Shown piece after piece: positions 44,405-55,450 of a stretch of DNA of 64,000 nucleotides. The position numbers and the translations under genes are program-made. The notes under the pieces were generated by a model, which saw nothing but the letters and a program-made list of their open reading frames with translations, was not told the origin of the DNA and did not search any database. The stretch's first letter is position 1, and each line of letters opens with the position of its first letter. The stretch is from Patagioenas fasciata (taxonomy: Eukaryota; Chordata; Aves; Columbiformes; Columbidae). The stretch lies in assembly GCF_037038585.1 (NCBI RefSeq), contig NC_092559.1, forward strand, positions 22,802,488 to 22,866,487, given 5' to 3'.

Positions 44405-45912
44405 TAATACTTTGTTGTGCCCTGTCGTGCTCTGTCAGGTCCTGTCAGGCTCTCTCAGGCTTTGTTAGGCCCTGGCATGCTCTGTCAGGCTCTGTCAGGT
44501 TCTGTTAGGGTCTATCAGGTTTTGTTTGTTTTTTTCAGTTTCTGTCAAGCGATGTCAGGGTCTATAGGGCTCTGTCAATCCCTCTCAGGTTTTGTCAGGC
44601 TCTTTCAGGCCCTGTCGGTCTCTGTGTGACTTTGTCGAGATCTGTCGGTCTCTCTTGGGCTCTGTCAAGCTCTGTCAGGCTCTGTCAAGCTTTTTTGGGC
44701 TTTTTTTGCTTGATCAGGCACTTTCAGACTCTGTAGAGCCCTGTCAGGCCTTGTCAGACTCTGTGGGGTTCTGTAGGGCTTTGTCAGGCTCTTTCAATCC
44801 CTGTCGGGGTCTGTTAGGCTTTGTTAGGCTTTTTAGCCCTTATTCAGGCTCTGTCAGGCCATGTCAGGATTTCTAGGACTCTGTCGGGATTTGTCAGGCA
44901 CTGTTAGGTATTCTTGATCTCTGTCAGACTACATTGGGTGGTTTTGGGCTCTTTCAAGCTTTGTTGGGCCCTGTTGGTCTCTGTCAGATTCTGTCGGGAT
45001 CTGTAATGCTCTGTCAAGATGTGTTAGGTTCAGTGGGGCTCTGTAATGCTTTGTTGAGCTCTTTAATCTCTCTTGCACTTCGTCAGCCTCTGTCAGGTCC
45101 TGCCGGGCTCTATCGTTATCTATCAGGTGCTGTCAGGATTTGTCAAACCCTGTTGAGCTTTGTTGGGCTCTGGCAGGCCCTGTCTTTGTCTGTCAGGTCC
45201 TGGAGGGCTCTGTCAAGCTTTGTCGAGTTCTGTTGGACTCTGTCGGTTTCTGTCAGGATCTGTCAGGTCCTGTCATGCTCTTTCCTGGTCTGTTATGCTT
45301 TATCTGTCTCTGTTGGTTCTTTTGACCTCTGTCGGGCACTGTAGGGCTTAGTTGGGATCTGTCAATTCCTGTCAGGCTCTGTTTGGCTCTTTCAAGTTCC
45401 GTTTCGTGTTTATTTGGGCTCTGTGTGGCTCTTGCACACTCTGTAAGTTTCTGGTAGGCTATGTCAGGGTCTGTCGGGGTCTGTCAGGATCTGTCAGGCC
45501 CTATAAGCTCTGTTGGTCTTTGTTGGGCCCTGTCATGCTCTCTCAGGCCCTGTCGAGTTCTTTCAGAATTTGTTGGGATCTTTTGGGTTTTCTCTGGCTT
45601 TGTTGGGCTCTGTCATTATCTGTCAGGCTACATCAGGCTTTGTTGGGCTTTTTTGATCCATGTTGGGCTTTGTCGGTCTCTGTCGGGCTTTGAAGGCTTC
45701 TGTCAGGACCTGTGAGGCTCTGTAAGCCCCTTTGGGGCTCTGTCGGTCTCTGTTGCTATCTGTCAGGCTCTGTTGGGCTTTGTCAGGCTCTGTTGGGCTT
45801 TGTCAGGCTCTTTCGGGCTCTGCTGGGCTCTGTAAATCCCCATCAGATTTTTTCGGGCTTTTACAGGCCCTTTCAGTCTCTGAGTGGCTTTGTCAAGATC
45901 TGTCCATCTCTC
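44405..45912 (+). repeat. 10-bp minisatellite, plus-oriented block reaching the right arm
   Basis: Continues the array to 45,912. Its last 659 bases (45,254-45,912) are the mirror of the left-arm edge at 30,720-31,379. The landmark recurs at 45,039. Confidence 0.92.
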
Positions 45913-46091
45913 ACCACAAAATGATCTTGGAATCCCGAGGAATGGGATGGAAATATTTGGAGTGAATCCTCAGTCTCCAATATTGAGTTTTAATTTGATC
46001 CTGACTTAAATGGCAGGGAGGTGGTGGGAGCACAGCCCCCCATACAAATGATGTGGCAGCGGGAACAAGCAGATGAGGAGGGGCAGATCAC

Positions 46092-46718
46092 GTGTACTCA
46101 CTCTCCGAGAAGCAGAAGAGTGGGGAAGGAATACTGGCACGGATTTTGCCAGCTTGGGAGAGTGGAGATGCGTCTATCCATTTATTAGCAGATGAAAAAG
46201 TTTTATTAAGCCCTATAGCCAATGATGATCTGATACGAGGATATGCTCAACTGCAAAATGTCAGAGGTCCTGACGGGCAAGATATTATTGCACCTACGCT
46301 ATGTCAGTGTTTGTGTGCTGCAGTTTTAACAGCATATGTTGAACCTGTTGAATGTGTGTTGTCCTGTGGAAACTGGTGCACAATGGAGGATGGTATTAAT
46401 TTAGTGTGGTGGATGGGGGTGGCATCTGCATTGATTATGGGATCCGATCTGGACAGGGTAGCAGTGACAAGAAGTATTAAAATGCAACTTCTTAGAGGAC
46501 CGCCTGCCTCACTAATACCCGTGATTCTGCCAACAGTGACAAATGCTACGGGCAATGCAGGCACTCTAGTAAATGCCTTGAGGGGAATTGGGGCTGTAAT
46601 TTCAGGACCCTCTGTTTGGGTGGTGAATAAAGGAAAGCCAGCAAAACTGAAAGGAGTTACAGCACGGGTGAGGCGGACACAAATATGGAATGATTTTGTA
46701 CAAGCTGGTATCCCATGA
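46092..46718 (+). CDS. ERV-B Gag-like open frame, right copy
   Basis: Mirror of 29,914-30,540 with identical translation. Sequence upstream (45,913-46,091) is flank between the minisatellite and the frame; no LTR can be recognised there. The function is not known. Confidence 0.4.
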   Translation: MYSLSEKQKSGEGILARILPAWESGDASIHLLADEKVLLSPIANDDLIRGYAQLQNVRGPDGQDIIAPTLCQCLCAAVLTAYVEPVECVLSCGNWCTMEDGINLVWWMGVASALIMGSDLDRVAVTRSIKMQLLRGPPASLIPVILPTVTNATGNAGTLVNALRGIGAVISGPSVWVVNKGKPAKLKGVTARVRRTQIWNDFVQAGIP

Positions 46719-46748
46719 TTAGAAATAGGTGGGATCACACCATCAGAA

Positions 46749-47549
46749 ATGTTTTGCCGCTTGCAAAAGTTAATGTTTATGCAAAAAAATCAACCAGCCC
46801 TAGTCCCACTGCCAACACTGCACCCACCCCCCACCCCGCCTGTCACCTCAATGCAAGACCAGTTTGCCTTTACCTGGCAACAAAAGCAATACACTTGCCG
46901 AGTGTTGTCTCAGAGATACAAATACAGTCCCTCCGTTTGCCATCAAATCATAGTAGCTAATATAGCATTATGGTTGGGTACCATTACTGATTGCCATTAT
47001 ATTGATGATCTGTTGATTATGGCAGTGTCACAACAAGAAACTGAAGCAGCTGCTGAATTTTTGAAGGTGTATTTACAGGACCAAGGCTGGGCAATTAATC
47101 TGACTAAAACACAGGACCCTAGTGCTACTGTACTATTTTTAGAAATAGTTTGGCATAGGCAGCTTCGAGAAATACCAGATAAGGTATATCACACAGTCCA
47201 GCAGTTTTCTGTACCAGCTGCAGTAAAACAATTACATGCCTTTTTAGGATTTTTAGGGCATTGGAGAACTTTTATCCCTAAATCATCTGTGGAGGAGGAT
47301 TCCCCTTGTGAAGGATTAATAGAAGAGCACAATAAAGTTGATTCACTTGAGCCGCAAAACAGTAAGGAAGCAGATAATATGACCTCTGCTGAACTTCATG
47401 CTCAAGCTCTAAGTATGCATATAGCTTGTGGACATGGATCAGCTTATGCTGCACAGGCATGGGACATTGCTCATAATCAACCCGCTTTGCTATTATATAC
47501 TTGTAAAACATGCTCACATCATTGTGCCACTTGTACAAAGTTAATTTAA
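46749..47549 (+). pseudogene. pol: ERV-B reverse transcriptase remnant, right copy
   Basis: Mirror of 29,083-29,883 with identical translation: palm with YIDDLLIM, thumb, then fusion to the integrase zinc segment. The same internal deletions are present, so they predate the arm duplication. Confidence 0.8.
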
Positions 47550-47896
47550 GGGCATTATATAGGCCATGGGGAAAGATAAAACGTGGTCAATGGGCCTTGA
47601 ATACCTGTCAGGTCGATTATATCAGCCCCCTACTCCCCTCTAGGGGGTGGCAATATGTATACACTTCTGTGGACACAGTGTCAGGGCTAACTACAGAGAA
47701 AATGGAATTATTCACATCAATGGATTGTGAAGTGGGACTGCAACCTATTGATCTAGATGCAAAAATTTATATAATTCCAGAGAATACTGTATGGTTTTGC
47801 ACGTTGACTTCTCTTCTTATGTTACATCCTCTGCTAATATCAGATTCTCGAGTTCTTGTATTTCAGGTATCTTCAGTGAACACGTGTTTTATCTAG
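47510..47896 (+). pseudogene. pol: ERV-B integrase remnant, right copy
   Basis: Mirror of 28,736-29,122 with one amino-acid difference (Ala for Thr, base 47,594). It holds the first catalytic Asp only. Confidence 0.7.
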
Positions 47897-48627
47897 AGGA
47901 GACAGCATTGGAACAATGTTCTTGGTGTCACAGACCCAATATCAAAGTGAAGTCCAATCTGAAAACGTGCAGGCCACGACTTTTCAGTCTGCATGGGCAA
48001 TTACCCCACACCAGGTTGTTAAACCCAGGTTGTTAAACTAAAGGAGCTGGAGCAACAGCATATGTATTACTGGAAGGTGACAACACTCCTATTGATTAAC
48101 TTAGATTTATCCTGGTAAACTTAGATCTGTTCAGCCTCTACTGTAGCCTAATCATTTACCTTTAATATTTAGGAGAAATTAACGGTTGCAGATCTCTTAA
48201 CAATGTGTTTCACTAGCATGACAACCCTTGTAGCTGTATTACAGAATTGTGCCATGCTAAGGGATTTTAACATTAATGTTTCTTCTTGTGGTTTCCTCTA
48301 AGTAGGTAGTGGCTGCAAATGCTGCTTATTTTGAAGGCATGTGGTGCTTCAACATAATGATGAACTAGTCAACATGGAAGAAGACATCTCACATCTTTGG
48401 GATTAATGCAGCAAGTGAAACAATCTACTGATAATGCCTGGCTGAATGACTAATTCCTTGACAAAGTGAATGGGACACCTAATTTAAAACATTATTGTAG
48501 AAATATGTTTTTTTCTTTTTCTATATGTGTTTATTGTATGCCCCTGTAAATTGCTCTGTGCTACACCTCACAAACCCAAATGAACAACTCTGGCTTTGCT
48601 GGTCCTAGCAGAAGCTGTCCCCTGAGC
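47897..48627. other. ERV-B 3' region, right copy, no gene seen
   Basis: Mirror of 28,005-28,735. No domain is recognisable. Confidence 0.45.
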
Positions 48628-48654
48628 AAGGGGGTGGAATGTATGGAAATTGTG
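48628..48654 (+). promoter_or_regulatory. ERV-B polypurine tract and LTR stub, right copy
   Basis: AAGGGGGTGGAA at 48,628-48,639, then TG and about 15 bases of LTR before CR1 sequence. Confidence 0.5.
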
Positions 48655-49250
48655 CAAGAATGGCAAGGAGGCTAGGCGGTAGGTTGAGGGAGGTGATTCT
48701 CCCCCTCTGCTCTTGTGAGACTCCACCTGGAGTTCAGCATTCAGCTCTGGGACCCCCAACATAAGAGGGACATAGACCTCTTGGAGCAAGTCCAGAGGAG
48801 GTCCACGAAGATGATCAGAGGGCTGGAGCACCTCTCCTATGAAGAAAGACTGAGAGAGTTGAGGTTGTTCAGCCTGGAGAAGAGAAGGCTCCGGGGAGAC
48901 CTTATAGCAGCTTTCCAGTACCTAAAGGGGGCCTACAAGAAAGCTAGAGAGGGACTTTCTACAAGGGCATGTAGTGATAGGAAAAAGGGGTAATGGCTTT
49001 AAACTGAAAGAGGGTAGATTTAGATTAACTATAAGGAAGAAATTCTTCACCATGAGAGCGATGAGGCACTGGAACAGGTTGTCCAGAGAAGTTCCAGATG
49101 CCCCATCCCTGGAAGTGTTCAAGGGCAGGTTGTCTGGGGCTTTGAGCATCCTGATCTAGTGGAAGGTGTTCTTGCCCATGGCAGGGTGGTTGGAACTAGA
49201 TGATCTTTAAGGTCCCTTCCAAACCATACAGTGGGAACAGCAGGATGTGA
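48655..49250 (+). mobile_element. CR1 3' fragment, right copy
   Basis: Mirror of 27,382-27,977, with identical ORF2 C-terminal translation (48,715-48,993 and 48,974-49,159) and the same missing octamer tail. Confidence 0.9.
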
Positions 49251-49621
49251 GGTTCCAACCACTTGGATGATAAAGGAAGATAAATACTAACATGACCATC
49301 GAGATGGTCAAAGAAGAAATAATACTAACATGATTAAATCACAGCAATTAGTCAAAATATAAAGGACCTTGGTAAGGTTATACAGAAGTATGTTTTTCAT
49401 TATTATAAGGAGTGATAGTCCAGGCTCATGAGAATGGTATCTTGGGCCGGAACACCGGCCCCAAGGATGTGTGATGTGTAAATGTTGTCAGGCTGTCCTG
49501 GAAGGTGGCTGCTCCAGTTTACAAAAGGAGCAGAAGAGATTCTGATGCTCTTGAAGGAACCTCTAATTCACACCCAGAGACTGTGCAAAACAGGAATTAG
49601 AGGTGCCCTGCCTCCAGCCAG
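49251..49621. other. ERVL upstream remnant, right copy
   Basis: Mirror of 27,011-27,381. It contains the imperfect hairpin CTTGGGCCGG-AACA-CCGGCCCCAAG at 49,441-49,465 and the substitution at 49,606. No gene is seen. Confidence 0.4.
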
Positions 49622-52600
49622 GTGGAGGAAAGGGATAACAGAGTTTATTGGACTGTACAAATACTATGGCCTGGTACAACACAACCCCAGGAGTACAAAG
49701 CTTTAGTGGACACTGGTGCTCAGTGCACAATAATTCCTTCTAATTATAAAGGAACACAATCCATCAATATTGTTGGAGTGACTGGGGGATCCCGGGAGCT
49801 GACTGTTGTAGAGGCTGAAATGAGCCTAACTGGAAAAAACTGGCAAAAGCATCCCATTGTGACTGGTCCAGATGCTCCGTGCATCCTTGGTATAGACTAC
49901 CTCAGGAGAGGGTATTTTAAGGACCCAAAAGGGTATAGGTGGGCATTTGGTATAGCAGCTGTGGACACTGAGAAAATTGAACAGCTGTCTGATTTGCCTG
50001 GTCTTTCAGATGACCCTTCTGTTGTAGGACTGCTGAGGGTTGACGATCAGCAGGTGCCAATTGCTACCACGACGGTGCATCGCCGACAATATCGCACCAA
50101 TCGAGACTCTTTGACTCCTATCCAGTAGCTGATCCGTCAACTGGAAAGCCAGGGTGTGATCAGTAAGACTCGCTCACCTTTTAACAGCCCAATCTGGCCA
50201 GTGCGTAAGTCTAGTGACGAGTGGAGACTAACTGTAGACTGTCGTGACCTGAATGAAGTTACACCACCACTGAGTGCTGCTGTGCCTGACATGCTAGAAC
50301 TGCAATTTGAACTGGAGTCAAAGGCAGCCAAGTGGTATGCTACAATTGACATTGCTAATGCATTTTTCTCTATTCCTGTAGCAGCAGAGTGCAGGCCGCA
50401 GTTTGCTTTCACTTGGAGGGGCATCCAGTATACATGGAATCGCTTGCACCAGGGGTGGAAACACAGTCCTACCATCTGCCATGGACTGATCCAGACCACG
50501 CTGGAGCAAGGTGAAGCTCCAGAACACTTGCAATATATTGATGACATCATCGTATGGGGCGACACAGCGAAAGAAGTCTTCGAGAAAGGTGAGAGAATAA
50601 TTCATATTCTTTTGGATGCTGGTTTTGCCATAAAACGGAGCAAGGTCAAGGGACCTGCACGAGAGATCCAGTTTTTAGGAATAAAATGGCAAGATGGCCG
50701 TCGTCAGATCCCAATGGATGTGATCAACAAAATTGCAGCAATGTCTCCACTTACTAATAAAAAGGAGACACAGACTTTCTTGGGCGTTGTAGGTTTTTGG
50801 AGAATGCATATTCCTGACTACAGCCACATTGTGAGCCCTCTCTATCGAGTGACTTGTAAAAAGAACCAATTTGAGTGGGGCCCTGAACAACGACAAGCCT
50901 TTGAACAAATTAAGTGTGAGATAACTCATGCGGTGGCCCTTGGACCACTCCGAACTGGACTAGATGTTAAAAATGTGCTCTACACCGCAGCCGGAGATAC
51001 TGGACTTACCTGGAGCCTCTGGCAGAAAGCACCGGGAGAAACCCGAGGTCGACCCTTAGGTTTTTGGAGTCGAGGATACAAAGGATCTGAGGCCAACTAT
51101 ACTCCAACTGAAAAGGAGATACTAGCAGCATCTGAAGGAGTTTGAGCTGCTTCAGAAGTGATCGGCACTGAAGCACAGCTCCTCCTGGCACCTCGACTGC
51201 CGGTGCTGAGCTGGATGTTCAAAGGGACGGTTCCCTCTCCACATCATGCAACCGAAGTTACATGGAGTAAATGGATTGCACTGATCACGCAACGAGCTCG
51301 AATTGGAAGTCCCAACCGTCCAGGTATATTAGAAGTGATTACAGACTGGCCAGAAAGCAAAGACTTTGGGATGTCTCCAGATGAGGATGAAGTAAAACGT
51401 GCTGAAGAAGCACCACCATATAATGCGCTTTCAGAGACTGATAAGCAGTATGCACTGTTCACAGATGGATCCTGTCGTCTTGTAGGAAAACATCGAAGGT
51501 GGAAAGCTGCTGTGTGGAGTCCCACACGACAAGTTACAGAAGCCACTGAAGGACAAGGTGAATCCAGTCAGTTTGCAGAAGTGAAAGCCATCCAGCTGGC
51601 TTTGGACATTGCTGAACGAGAGAAGTGGCCAATACTTTATCTCTATACTGACTCATGGATGGTAGCAAATGCCTTGTGGGGGTGGCTACAGCAATGGAAG
51701 AAAAGCAACTGGCAGCGCAGAGGTAAACCCATTTGGGCTGCCACACTGTGGCAAGACATTGCTGCTCGGCTAGAGAGGCTGCCTGTGAAAGTTCGTCATG
51801 TAGATGCTCATGTGCCTAAAAGTCGAGCCACCGAGGAACATCTAAACAACCAACAAGCGGATCAAGCTGCTAAGATTAATGTAGCTGAGGTGGACTTGGA
51901 CTGGCAACATAAAGGTGAACTTTTCCTAGCTCGATGGGCCCATGATGCTTCAGGGCATCAAGGTAGAGATGCAACATACAAATGGGCTCGTGATCGAGGG
52001 GTGGATTTAACTATGGACACTATTTCACAGGTTATTCATGAATGTGAAACTTGCGCCGAAATCAAACAAGCAAAACGGTTAAAACCTGTATGGTATGGGG
52101 GGCGATGGTTAAAGTATAAGTATGGAGAAGCTTGGCAGATTGATTATATTACACTTCCACAAACACGTCAAGGTAAGCGTTATGTACTTACAATGGTGGA
52201 AGCAACCACTGGATGGTTGGAAACATATGCCGTACCTCATGCTACAGCCCAAAATACTATCTTGGGCCTTGAGAAGCAAGTCCTTTGGCGGCACGGTACG
52301 CCAGAAAGAATTGAATCAGACAATGGTACTCATTTCAAAAACAGTACTATAGACAATTGGGCCAAAGAACATGGTATTGAGTGGGTATATCATATTCCAT
52401 ATCATGCACCAGCCTCTGGGAAAATTGAAAGGTACAATGGTTTGTTAAAAACTACACTAAAGGCACTTGGTGGTGGAACCTTTAAAAACTGGGATTCACA
52501 TTTAGCAAAAGCCACTTGGTTGGTCAACACTAGGGGATCAACCAATCGAGCCGGGCCTGCCCAATCAGAAATTCTACGGACTGTAGAAGGAGATAAAGTC

Positions 52601-52792
52601 CCTGTAGTACACATGAAAAATATCTTAGGAAAGGCAGTCTGGGTTACTCCTGCCTCAGGCAAAGGCAAACCTATTCGTGGGATTGTTTTTGCCCAGGGAC
52701 CTGGCAGCACCTGGTGGGTGATGCTTAAGGATGGAGAAGTTCGGTGTGTACCTCAAGGGGATTTGATTTTAGGTGAAAATATGCAATGCTGA
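49622..52792 (+). pseudogene. pol: ERVL pol, right copy
   Basis: Mirror of 23,840-27,010, again one frame with only TAG (50,126) and TGA (51,143). It differs from the left copy at 50,141, 50,884, 51,778 (Arg versus Ser) and 51,857 (Ala versus Thr). All catalytic motifs of protease, RT, RNase H and integrase are readable here too. Confidence 0.88.
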
Positions 52793-53143
52793 ACTGTATG
52801 ATGTGAATTGCCGCACTAACAATGTTTAATAAGTGTCTTACAGATCAAGACAATGGTGATGAAACTAGAGCTAGCTTCTTCGAGTGGCGCCCGACACCTT
52901 CTTCGAAGTGGTGTCCTTAACCCACAGTGTTCATGAGATGCACTTGTACCATTTTTCCTGCCCTGGGAGACTGTTGTGACAAAATGAACTTAATGAACTT
53001 TTCAAAGGATGGTCCACTGATTAATTACTCCTGTGTATATATGTACATATGTATATATATATATAGTAGTAGTGATTAATTAGATTGTATTGATAGATTG
53101 TATTGATAAGTATTCAGTGAATGTCATATTATAAGGGGTGGAA
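52793..53143 (+). other. ERVL 3' untranslated region with polypurine tract, right copy
   Basis: No env or dUTPase. It ends in the polypurine tract AAGGGGTGGAA (53,133-53,143) directly before the LTR. Confidence 0.65.
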
Positions 53144-53802
53144 TGTCCTGGTTTTGTTAAAAACAAGTTTCTCTTTTAGTGAATTTGCCTGTCAGCTAAA
53201 GCCTTCATGTTAGCTGCATTTTCCTGGAGAACCCAACACATGTTTTGGTTAAACCTAGCAATGGAATGCAAACTTATTGATAAGCACAGATGGACATCTC
53301 ACGAGAGGGGCAACAAGAAACTGATGACCGAGAGACTGACCAACGGTGTATAACATTCCATTCACGTGAATACTTCATATAAAAGTGGGAGATCACGAGG
53401 ATCTCATCCTTATGCCCTTTTTCCCTTTTTTCCTCATGGCTGACATTAGGAGAGGACCTTGCTGGTCGTCCCTGCGAACTGAGGCCTGGTGACAGACTGA
53501 ATCCAGCTCCGGTTGGCTACAGAGTCTAATCCAGGACTTTGGGTGCTGGCTCTGCAGTTGCTGAGACTTACAAGATTGGTTTTGTATATTTTGTATTATT
53601 TTCTCTATTCTTATTAGTAGCATTAGTAAAACATCTTTAACTTTTCCAACTCTCTTCTCTCTGTCCTTCTTTCCCTACCGATCGCCTGTCCTGAGTGGGA
53701 AGGGGGGAGAGGGAGGGGCAAAAGGGGGAAGTGGGGGGGAGAGGAGGTTAACAATACATCTGCCAGGGTTTGATTGTCACCCCGCAATCTTAACCCTCGA
53801 CA
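53144..53802 (+). mobile_element. ERVL 3' LTR, right copy
   Basis: TGTCCTGG ... CTCGACA, mirror of 22,830-23,488. CATATAAAAGTGGG (about 53,377) is the TATA box. Confidence 0.82.
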
Positions 53803-54475
53803 CAGGCCTGGGCTGTGAATGAGTGGGAATGTGACTGAACACAGTCACAACATGAGTGTGGCGTGTTTGGAATAACAATTATTGAAAAAACATCCTGTCT
53901 AACGTCTTAGTCCAGGTCCCTATCTGTAAATCTATAAATTGAGAATGGTTAATAAAAAGAGCCTCAGCTTGACTCAGCTTAGCTCTGCCTTGCTCTTTGT
54001 TCCCTGCTGAACATGACCTCTGCCTGTGTGTGCACGTCTTTATCTGCGTCCACGTGTGCGTCGTTCTTCATCGCCACACATACCATTCTATGATGAGTCT
54101 ATTATTATATCAAGTCAATTAACATGCAGCACACTGAACTTACTGAACAACTGTGCTGCTTCCTTCTTGCTGCTGGTGAGATGCAAAGAATGTGAGCAGT
54201 CTGAAGAAAACAGGTTTACATCTTTCTGTGCAAACCATACCAGGTTGGGTACTCTGGAGGATGGAGGGCCAAGTAGTTCTTCTGTCTCTTCATTTCATCC
54301 TAGACACCAGAATGGCTGCTGAGAGATGAGACAACAAATACGCAGCATATTACATATATTATGATGGCTATAACTGACTGTGATCACACTTGATTTCCTG
54401 TGGCATTAAATGGCATCTACTACTTTCATCCTGGAAGAACTTGGTCTATGTTGTTTGTCCGTCTCAACCACGACA
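53803..54475 (+). mobile_element. ERV-D 5' LTR region, right copy
   Basis: Mirror of 22,157-22,829; ends CACGACA. TATAAATTGAG...AATAAA is at 53,931-53,960. A possible second LTR end CCACACA lies near 54,078. Confidence 0.5.
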
Positions 54476-54477
54476 TA

Positions 54478-54495
54478 CGGTGACCCCGACCTGAT
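54478..54495 (+). promoter_or_regulatory. ERV-D tRNA-Trp primer binding site, right copy
   Basis: CGGTGACCCCGACCTGAT, 16 of 18 positions complementary to tRNA-Trp, two bases after the LTR end. Confidence 0.75.
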
Positions 54496-54785
54496 CCTGT
54501 ATGAAGAAGGATCTCGCATGAAGAAGAGACAGCGGTGAAGCTGTGGTAGCCGAAGACAAGCTGTGGAGACGGAGCCCGGTACAGCTGATAGAGCAGCAGG
54601 GGGGAGCTGCCGAAGATCCGGATCCTTGAAAAGACACCACGCCAAGAGTTGGTGAGCTACCGGGAACAGGGGGGTGGAACTTATCTAAAGAAGAGGGTAT
54701 TATATTATCTACATGGAAGTTGCTTCTGAAGAAGCAGGGTATTAGCCCTCTGGAATTGACTTTACGAAGGAAGGACTGTGTTACT

Positions 54786-55450
54786 ATGGGGCAAAGCACT
54801 AGTGAAAGATGCAAAGAAACAACTGAACTGTTAACAACATGGCACTTGTTGCTAGAGACTTTGAGAGGATTAAAAGAGCAATGGGAACATGCAGAGACAG
54901 GGGAGGGGGGTGGCTTCCCTGGACTAGATTTGAAAAAAAAAAAAAAAGAAAAAGGCCAAACCCCCCTGTTACTAATGATTCTCCAGCACTGTTCAAGTCC
55001 ACGTTATCTGATGACATGGATGAAGATGAGGGTTTGCAGCATATTCTTGAAAAGTTAAAAGGAGTATGTGTACGAGTTGCCCCAAGATCAGATAAAAACC
55101 ATGAAAGACTCAAAGCAAAATTAGACCTATGCAACGTAACAGCAATAGATCATTTCAGACAGAACGATGGGGATTCATTGAAAGGGGCAGGTACCCCCCA
55201 ACTCTTGGAAGAGACACTAATTGGCATACCGCAACTACAGGCACAATAAGTTTCTGAAATCCTGAGGCAGTCAAGAGACCTCACATATCAAGCTATGATA
55301 AAGGTGCCTGAAACTGACAAAGCAGCCAAATCATTTGCAACTATTAATCAGGGTCCCAACGAGAATTACATGCAATTTATTGACCGTCTTCAAGAGGTCA
55401 TCAATAAGCAGGTTCAAAACTTAGAAGCTAAGGAAGAAATGGTGTTGTAA
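54786..55450 (+). pseudogene. gag: ERV-D gag fragment, right copy
   Basis: Mirror of 21,182-21,846: MGQSTS start, frame change at the A run (about 54,932-54,946), TAA at 55,247, major homology region near 55,340-55,395, terminal TAA at 55,448. Sequence after 55,500 no longer resembles Gag, so the provirus is broken there. Confidence 0.75.

Noticed and set aside
39783..45912. CRISPR array
   Set aside because: Direct repeats are about 10 bp, degenerate and contiguous, without spacers or cas genes, in an animal genome.
40883..45924. Many open frames encoding Leu/Cys/Ser-rich decapeptide repeats
   Set aside because: A stop-free 10-bp unit keeps all three frames of one strand open. The frames change phase with each indel, have no start context and no conserved ends. 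They are by-products of the minisatellite.
49441..49465. GC-rich hairpin as a regulatory RNA element
   Set aside because: A single imperfect stem in decayed ERV sequence with no conserved context. It is noted in the feature list only.
52793..53143. dUTPase or env of the ERVL element
   Set aside because: No motif of either can be read on any frame between integrase and LTR.
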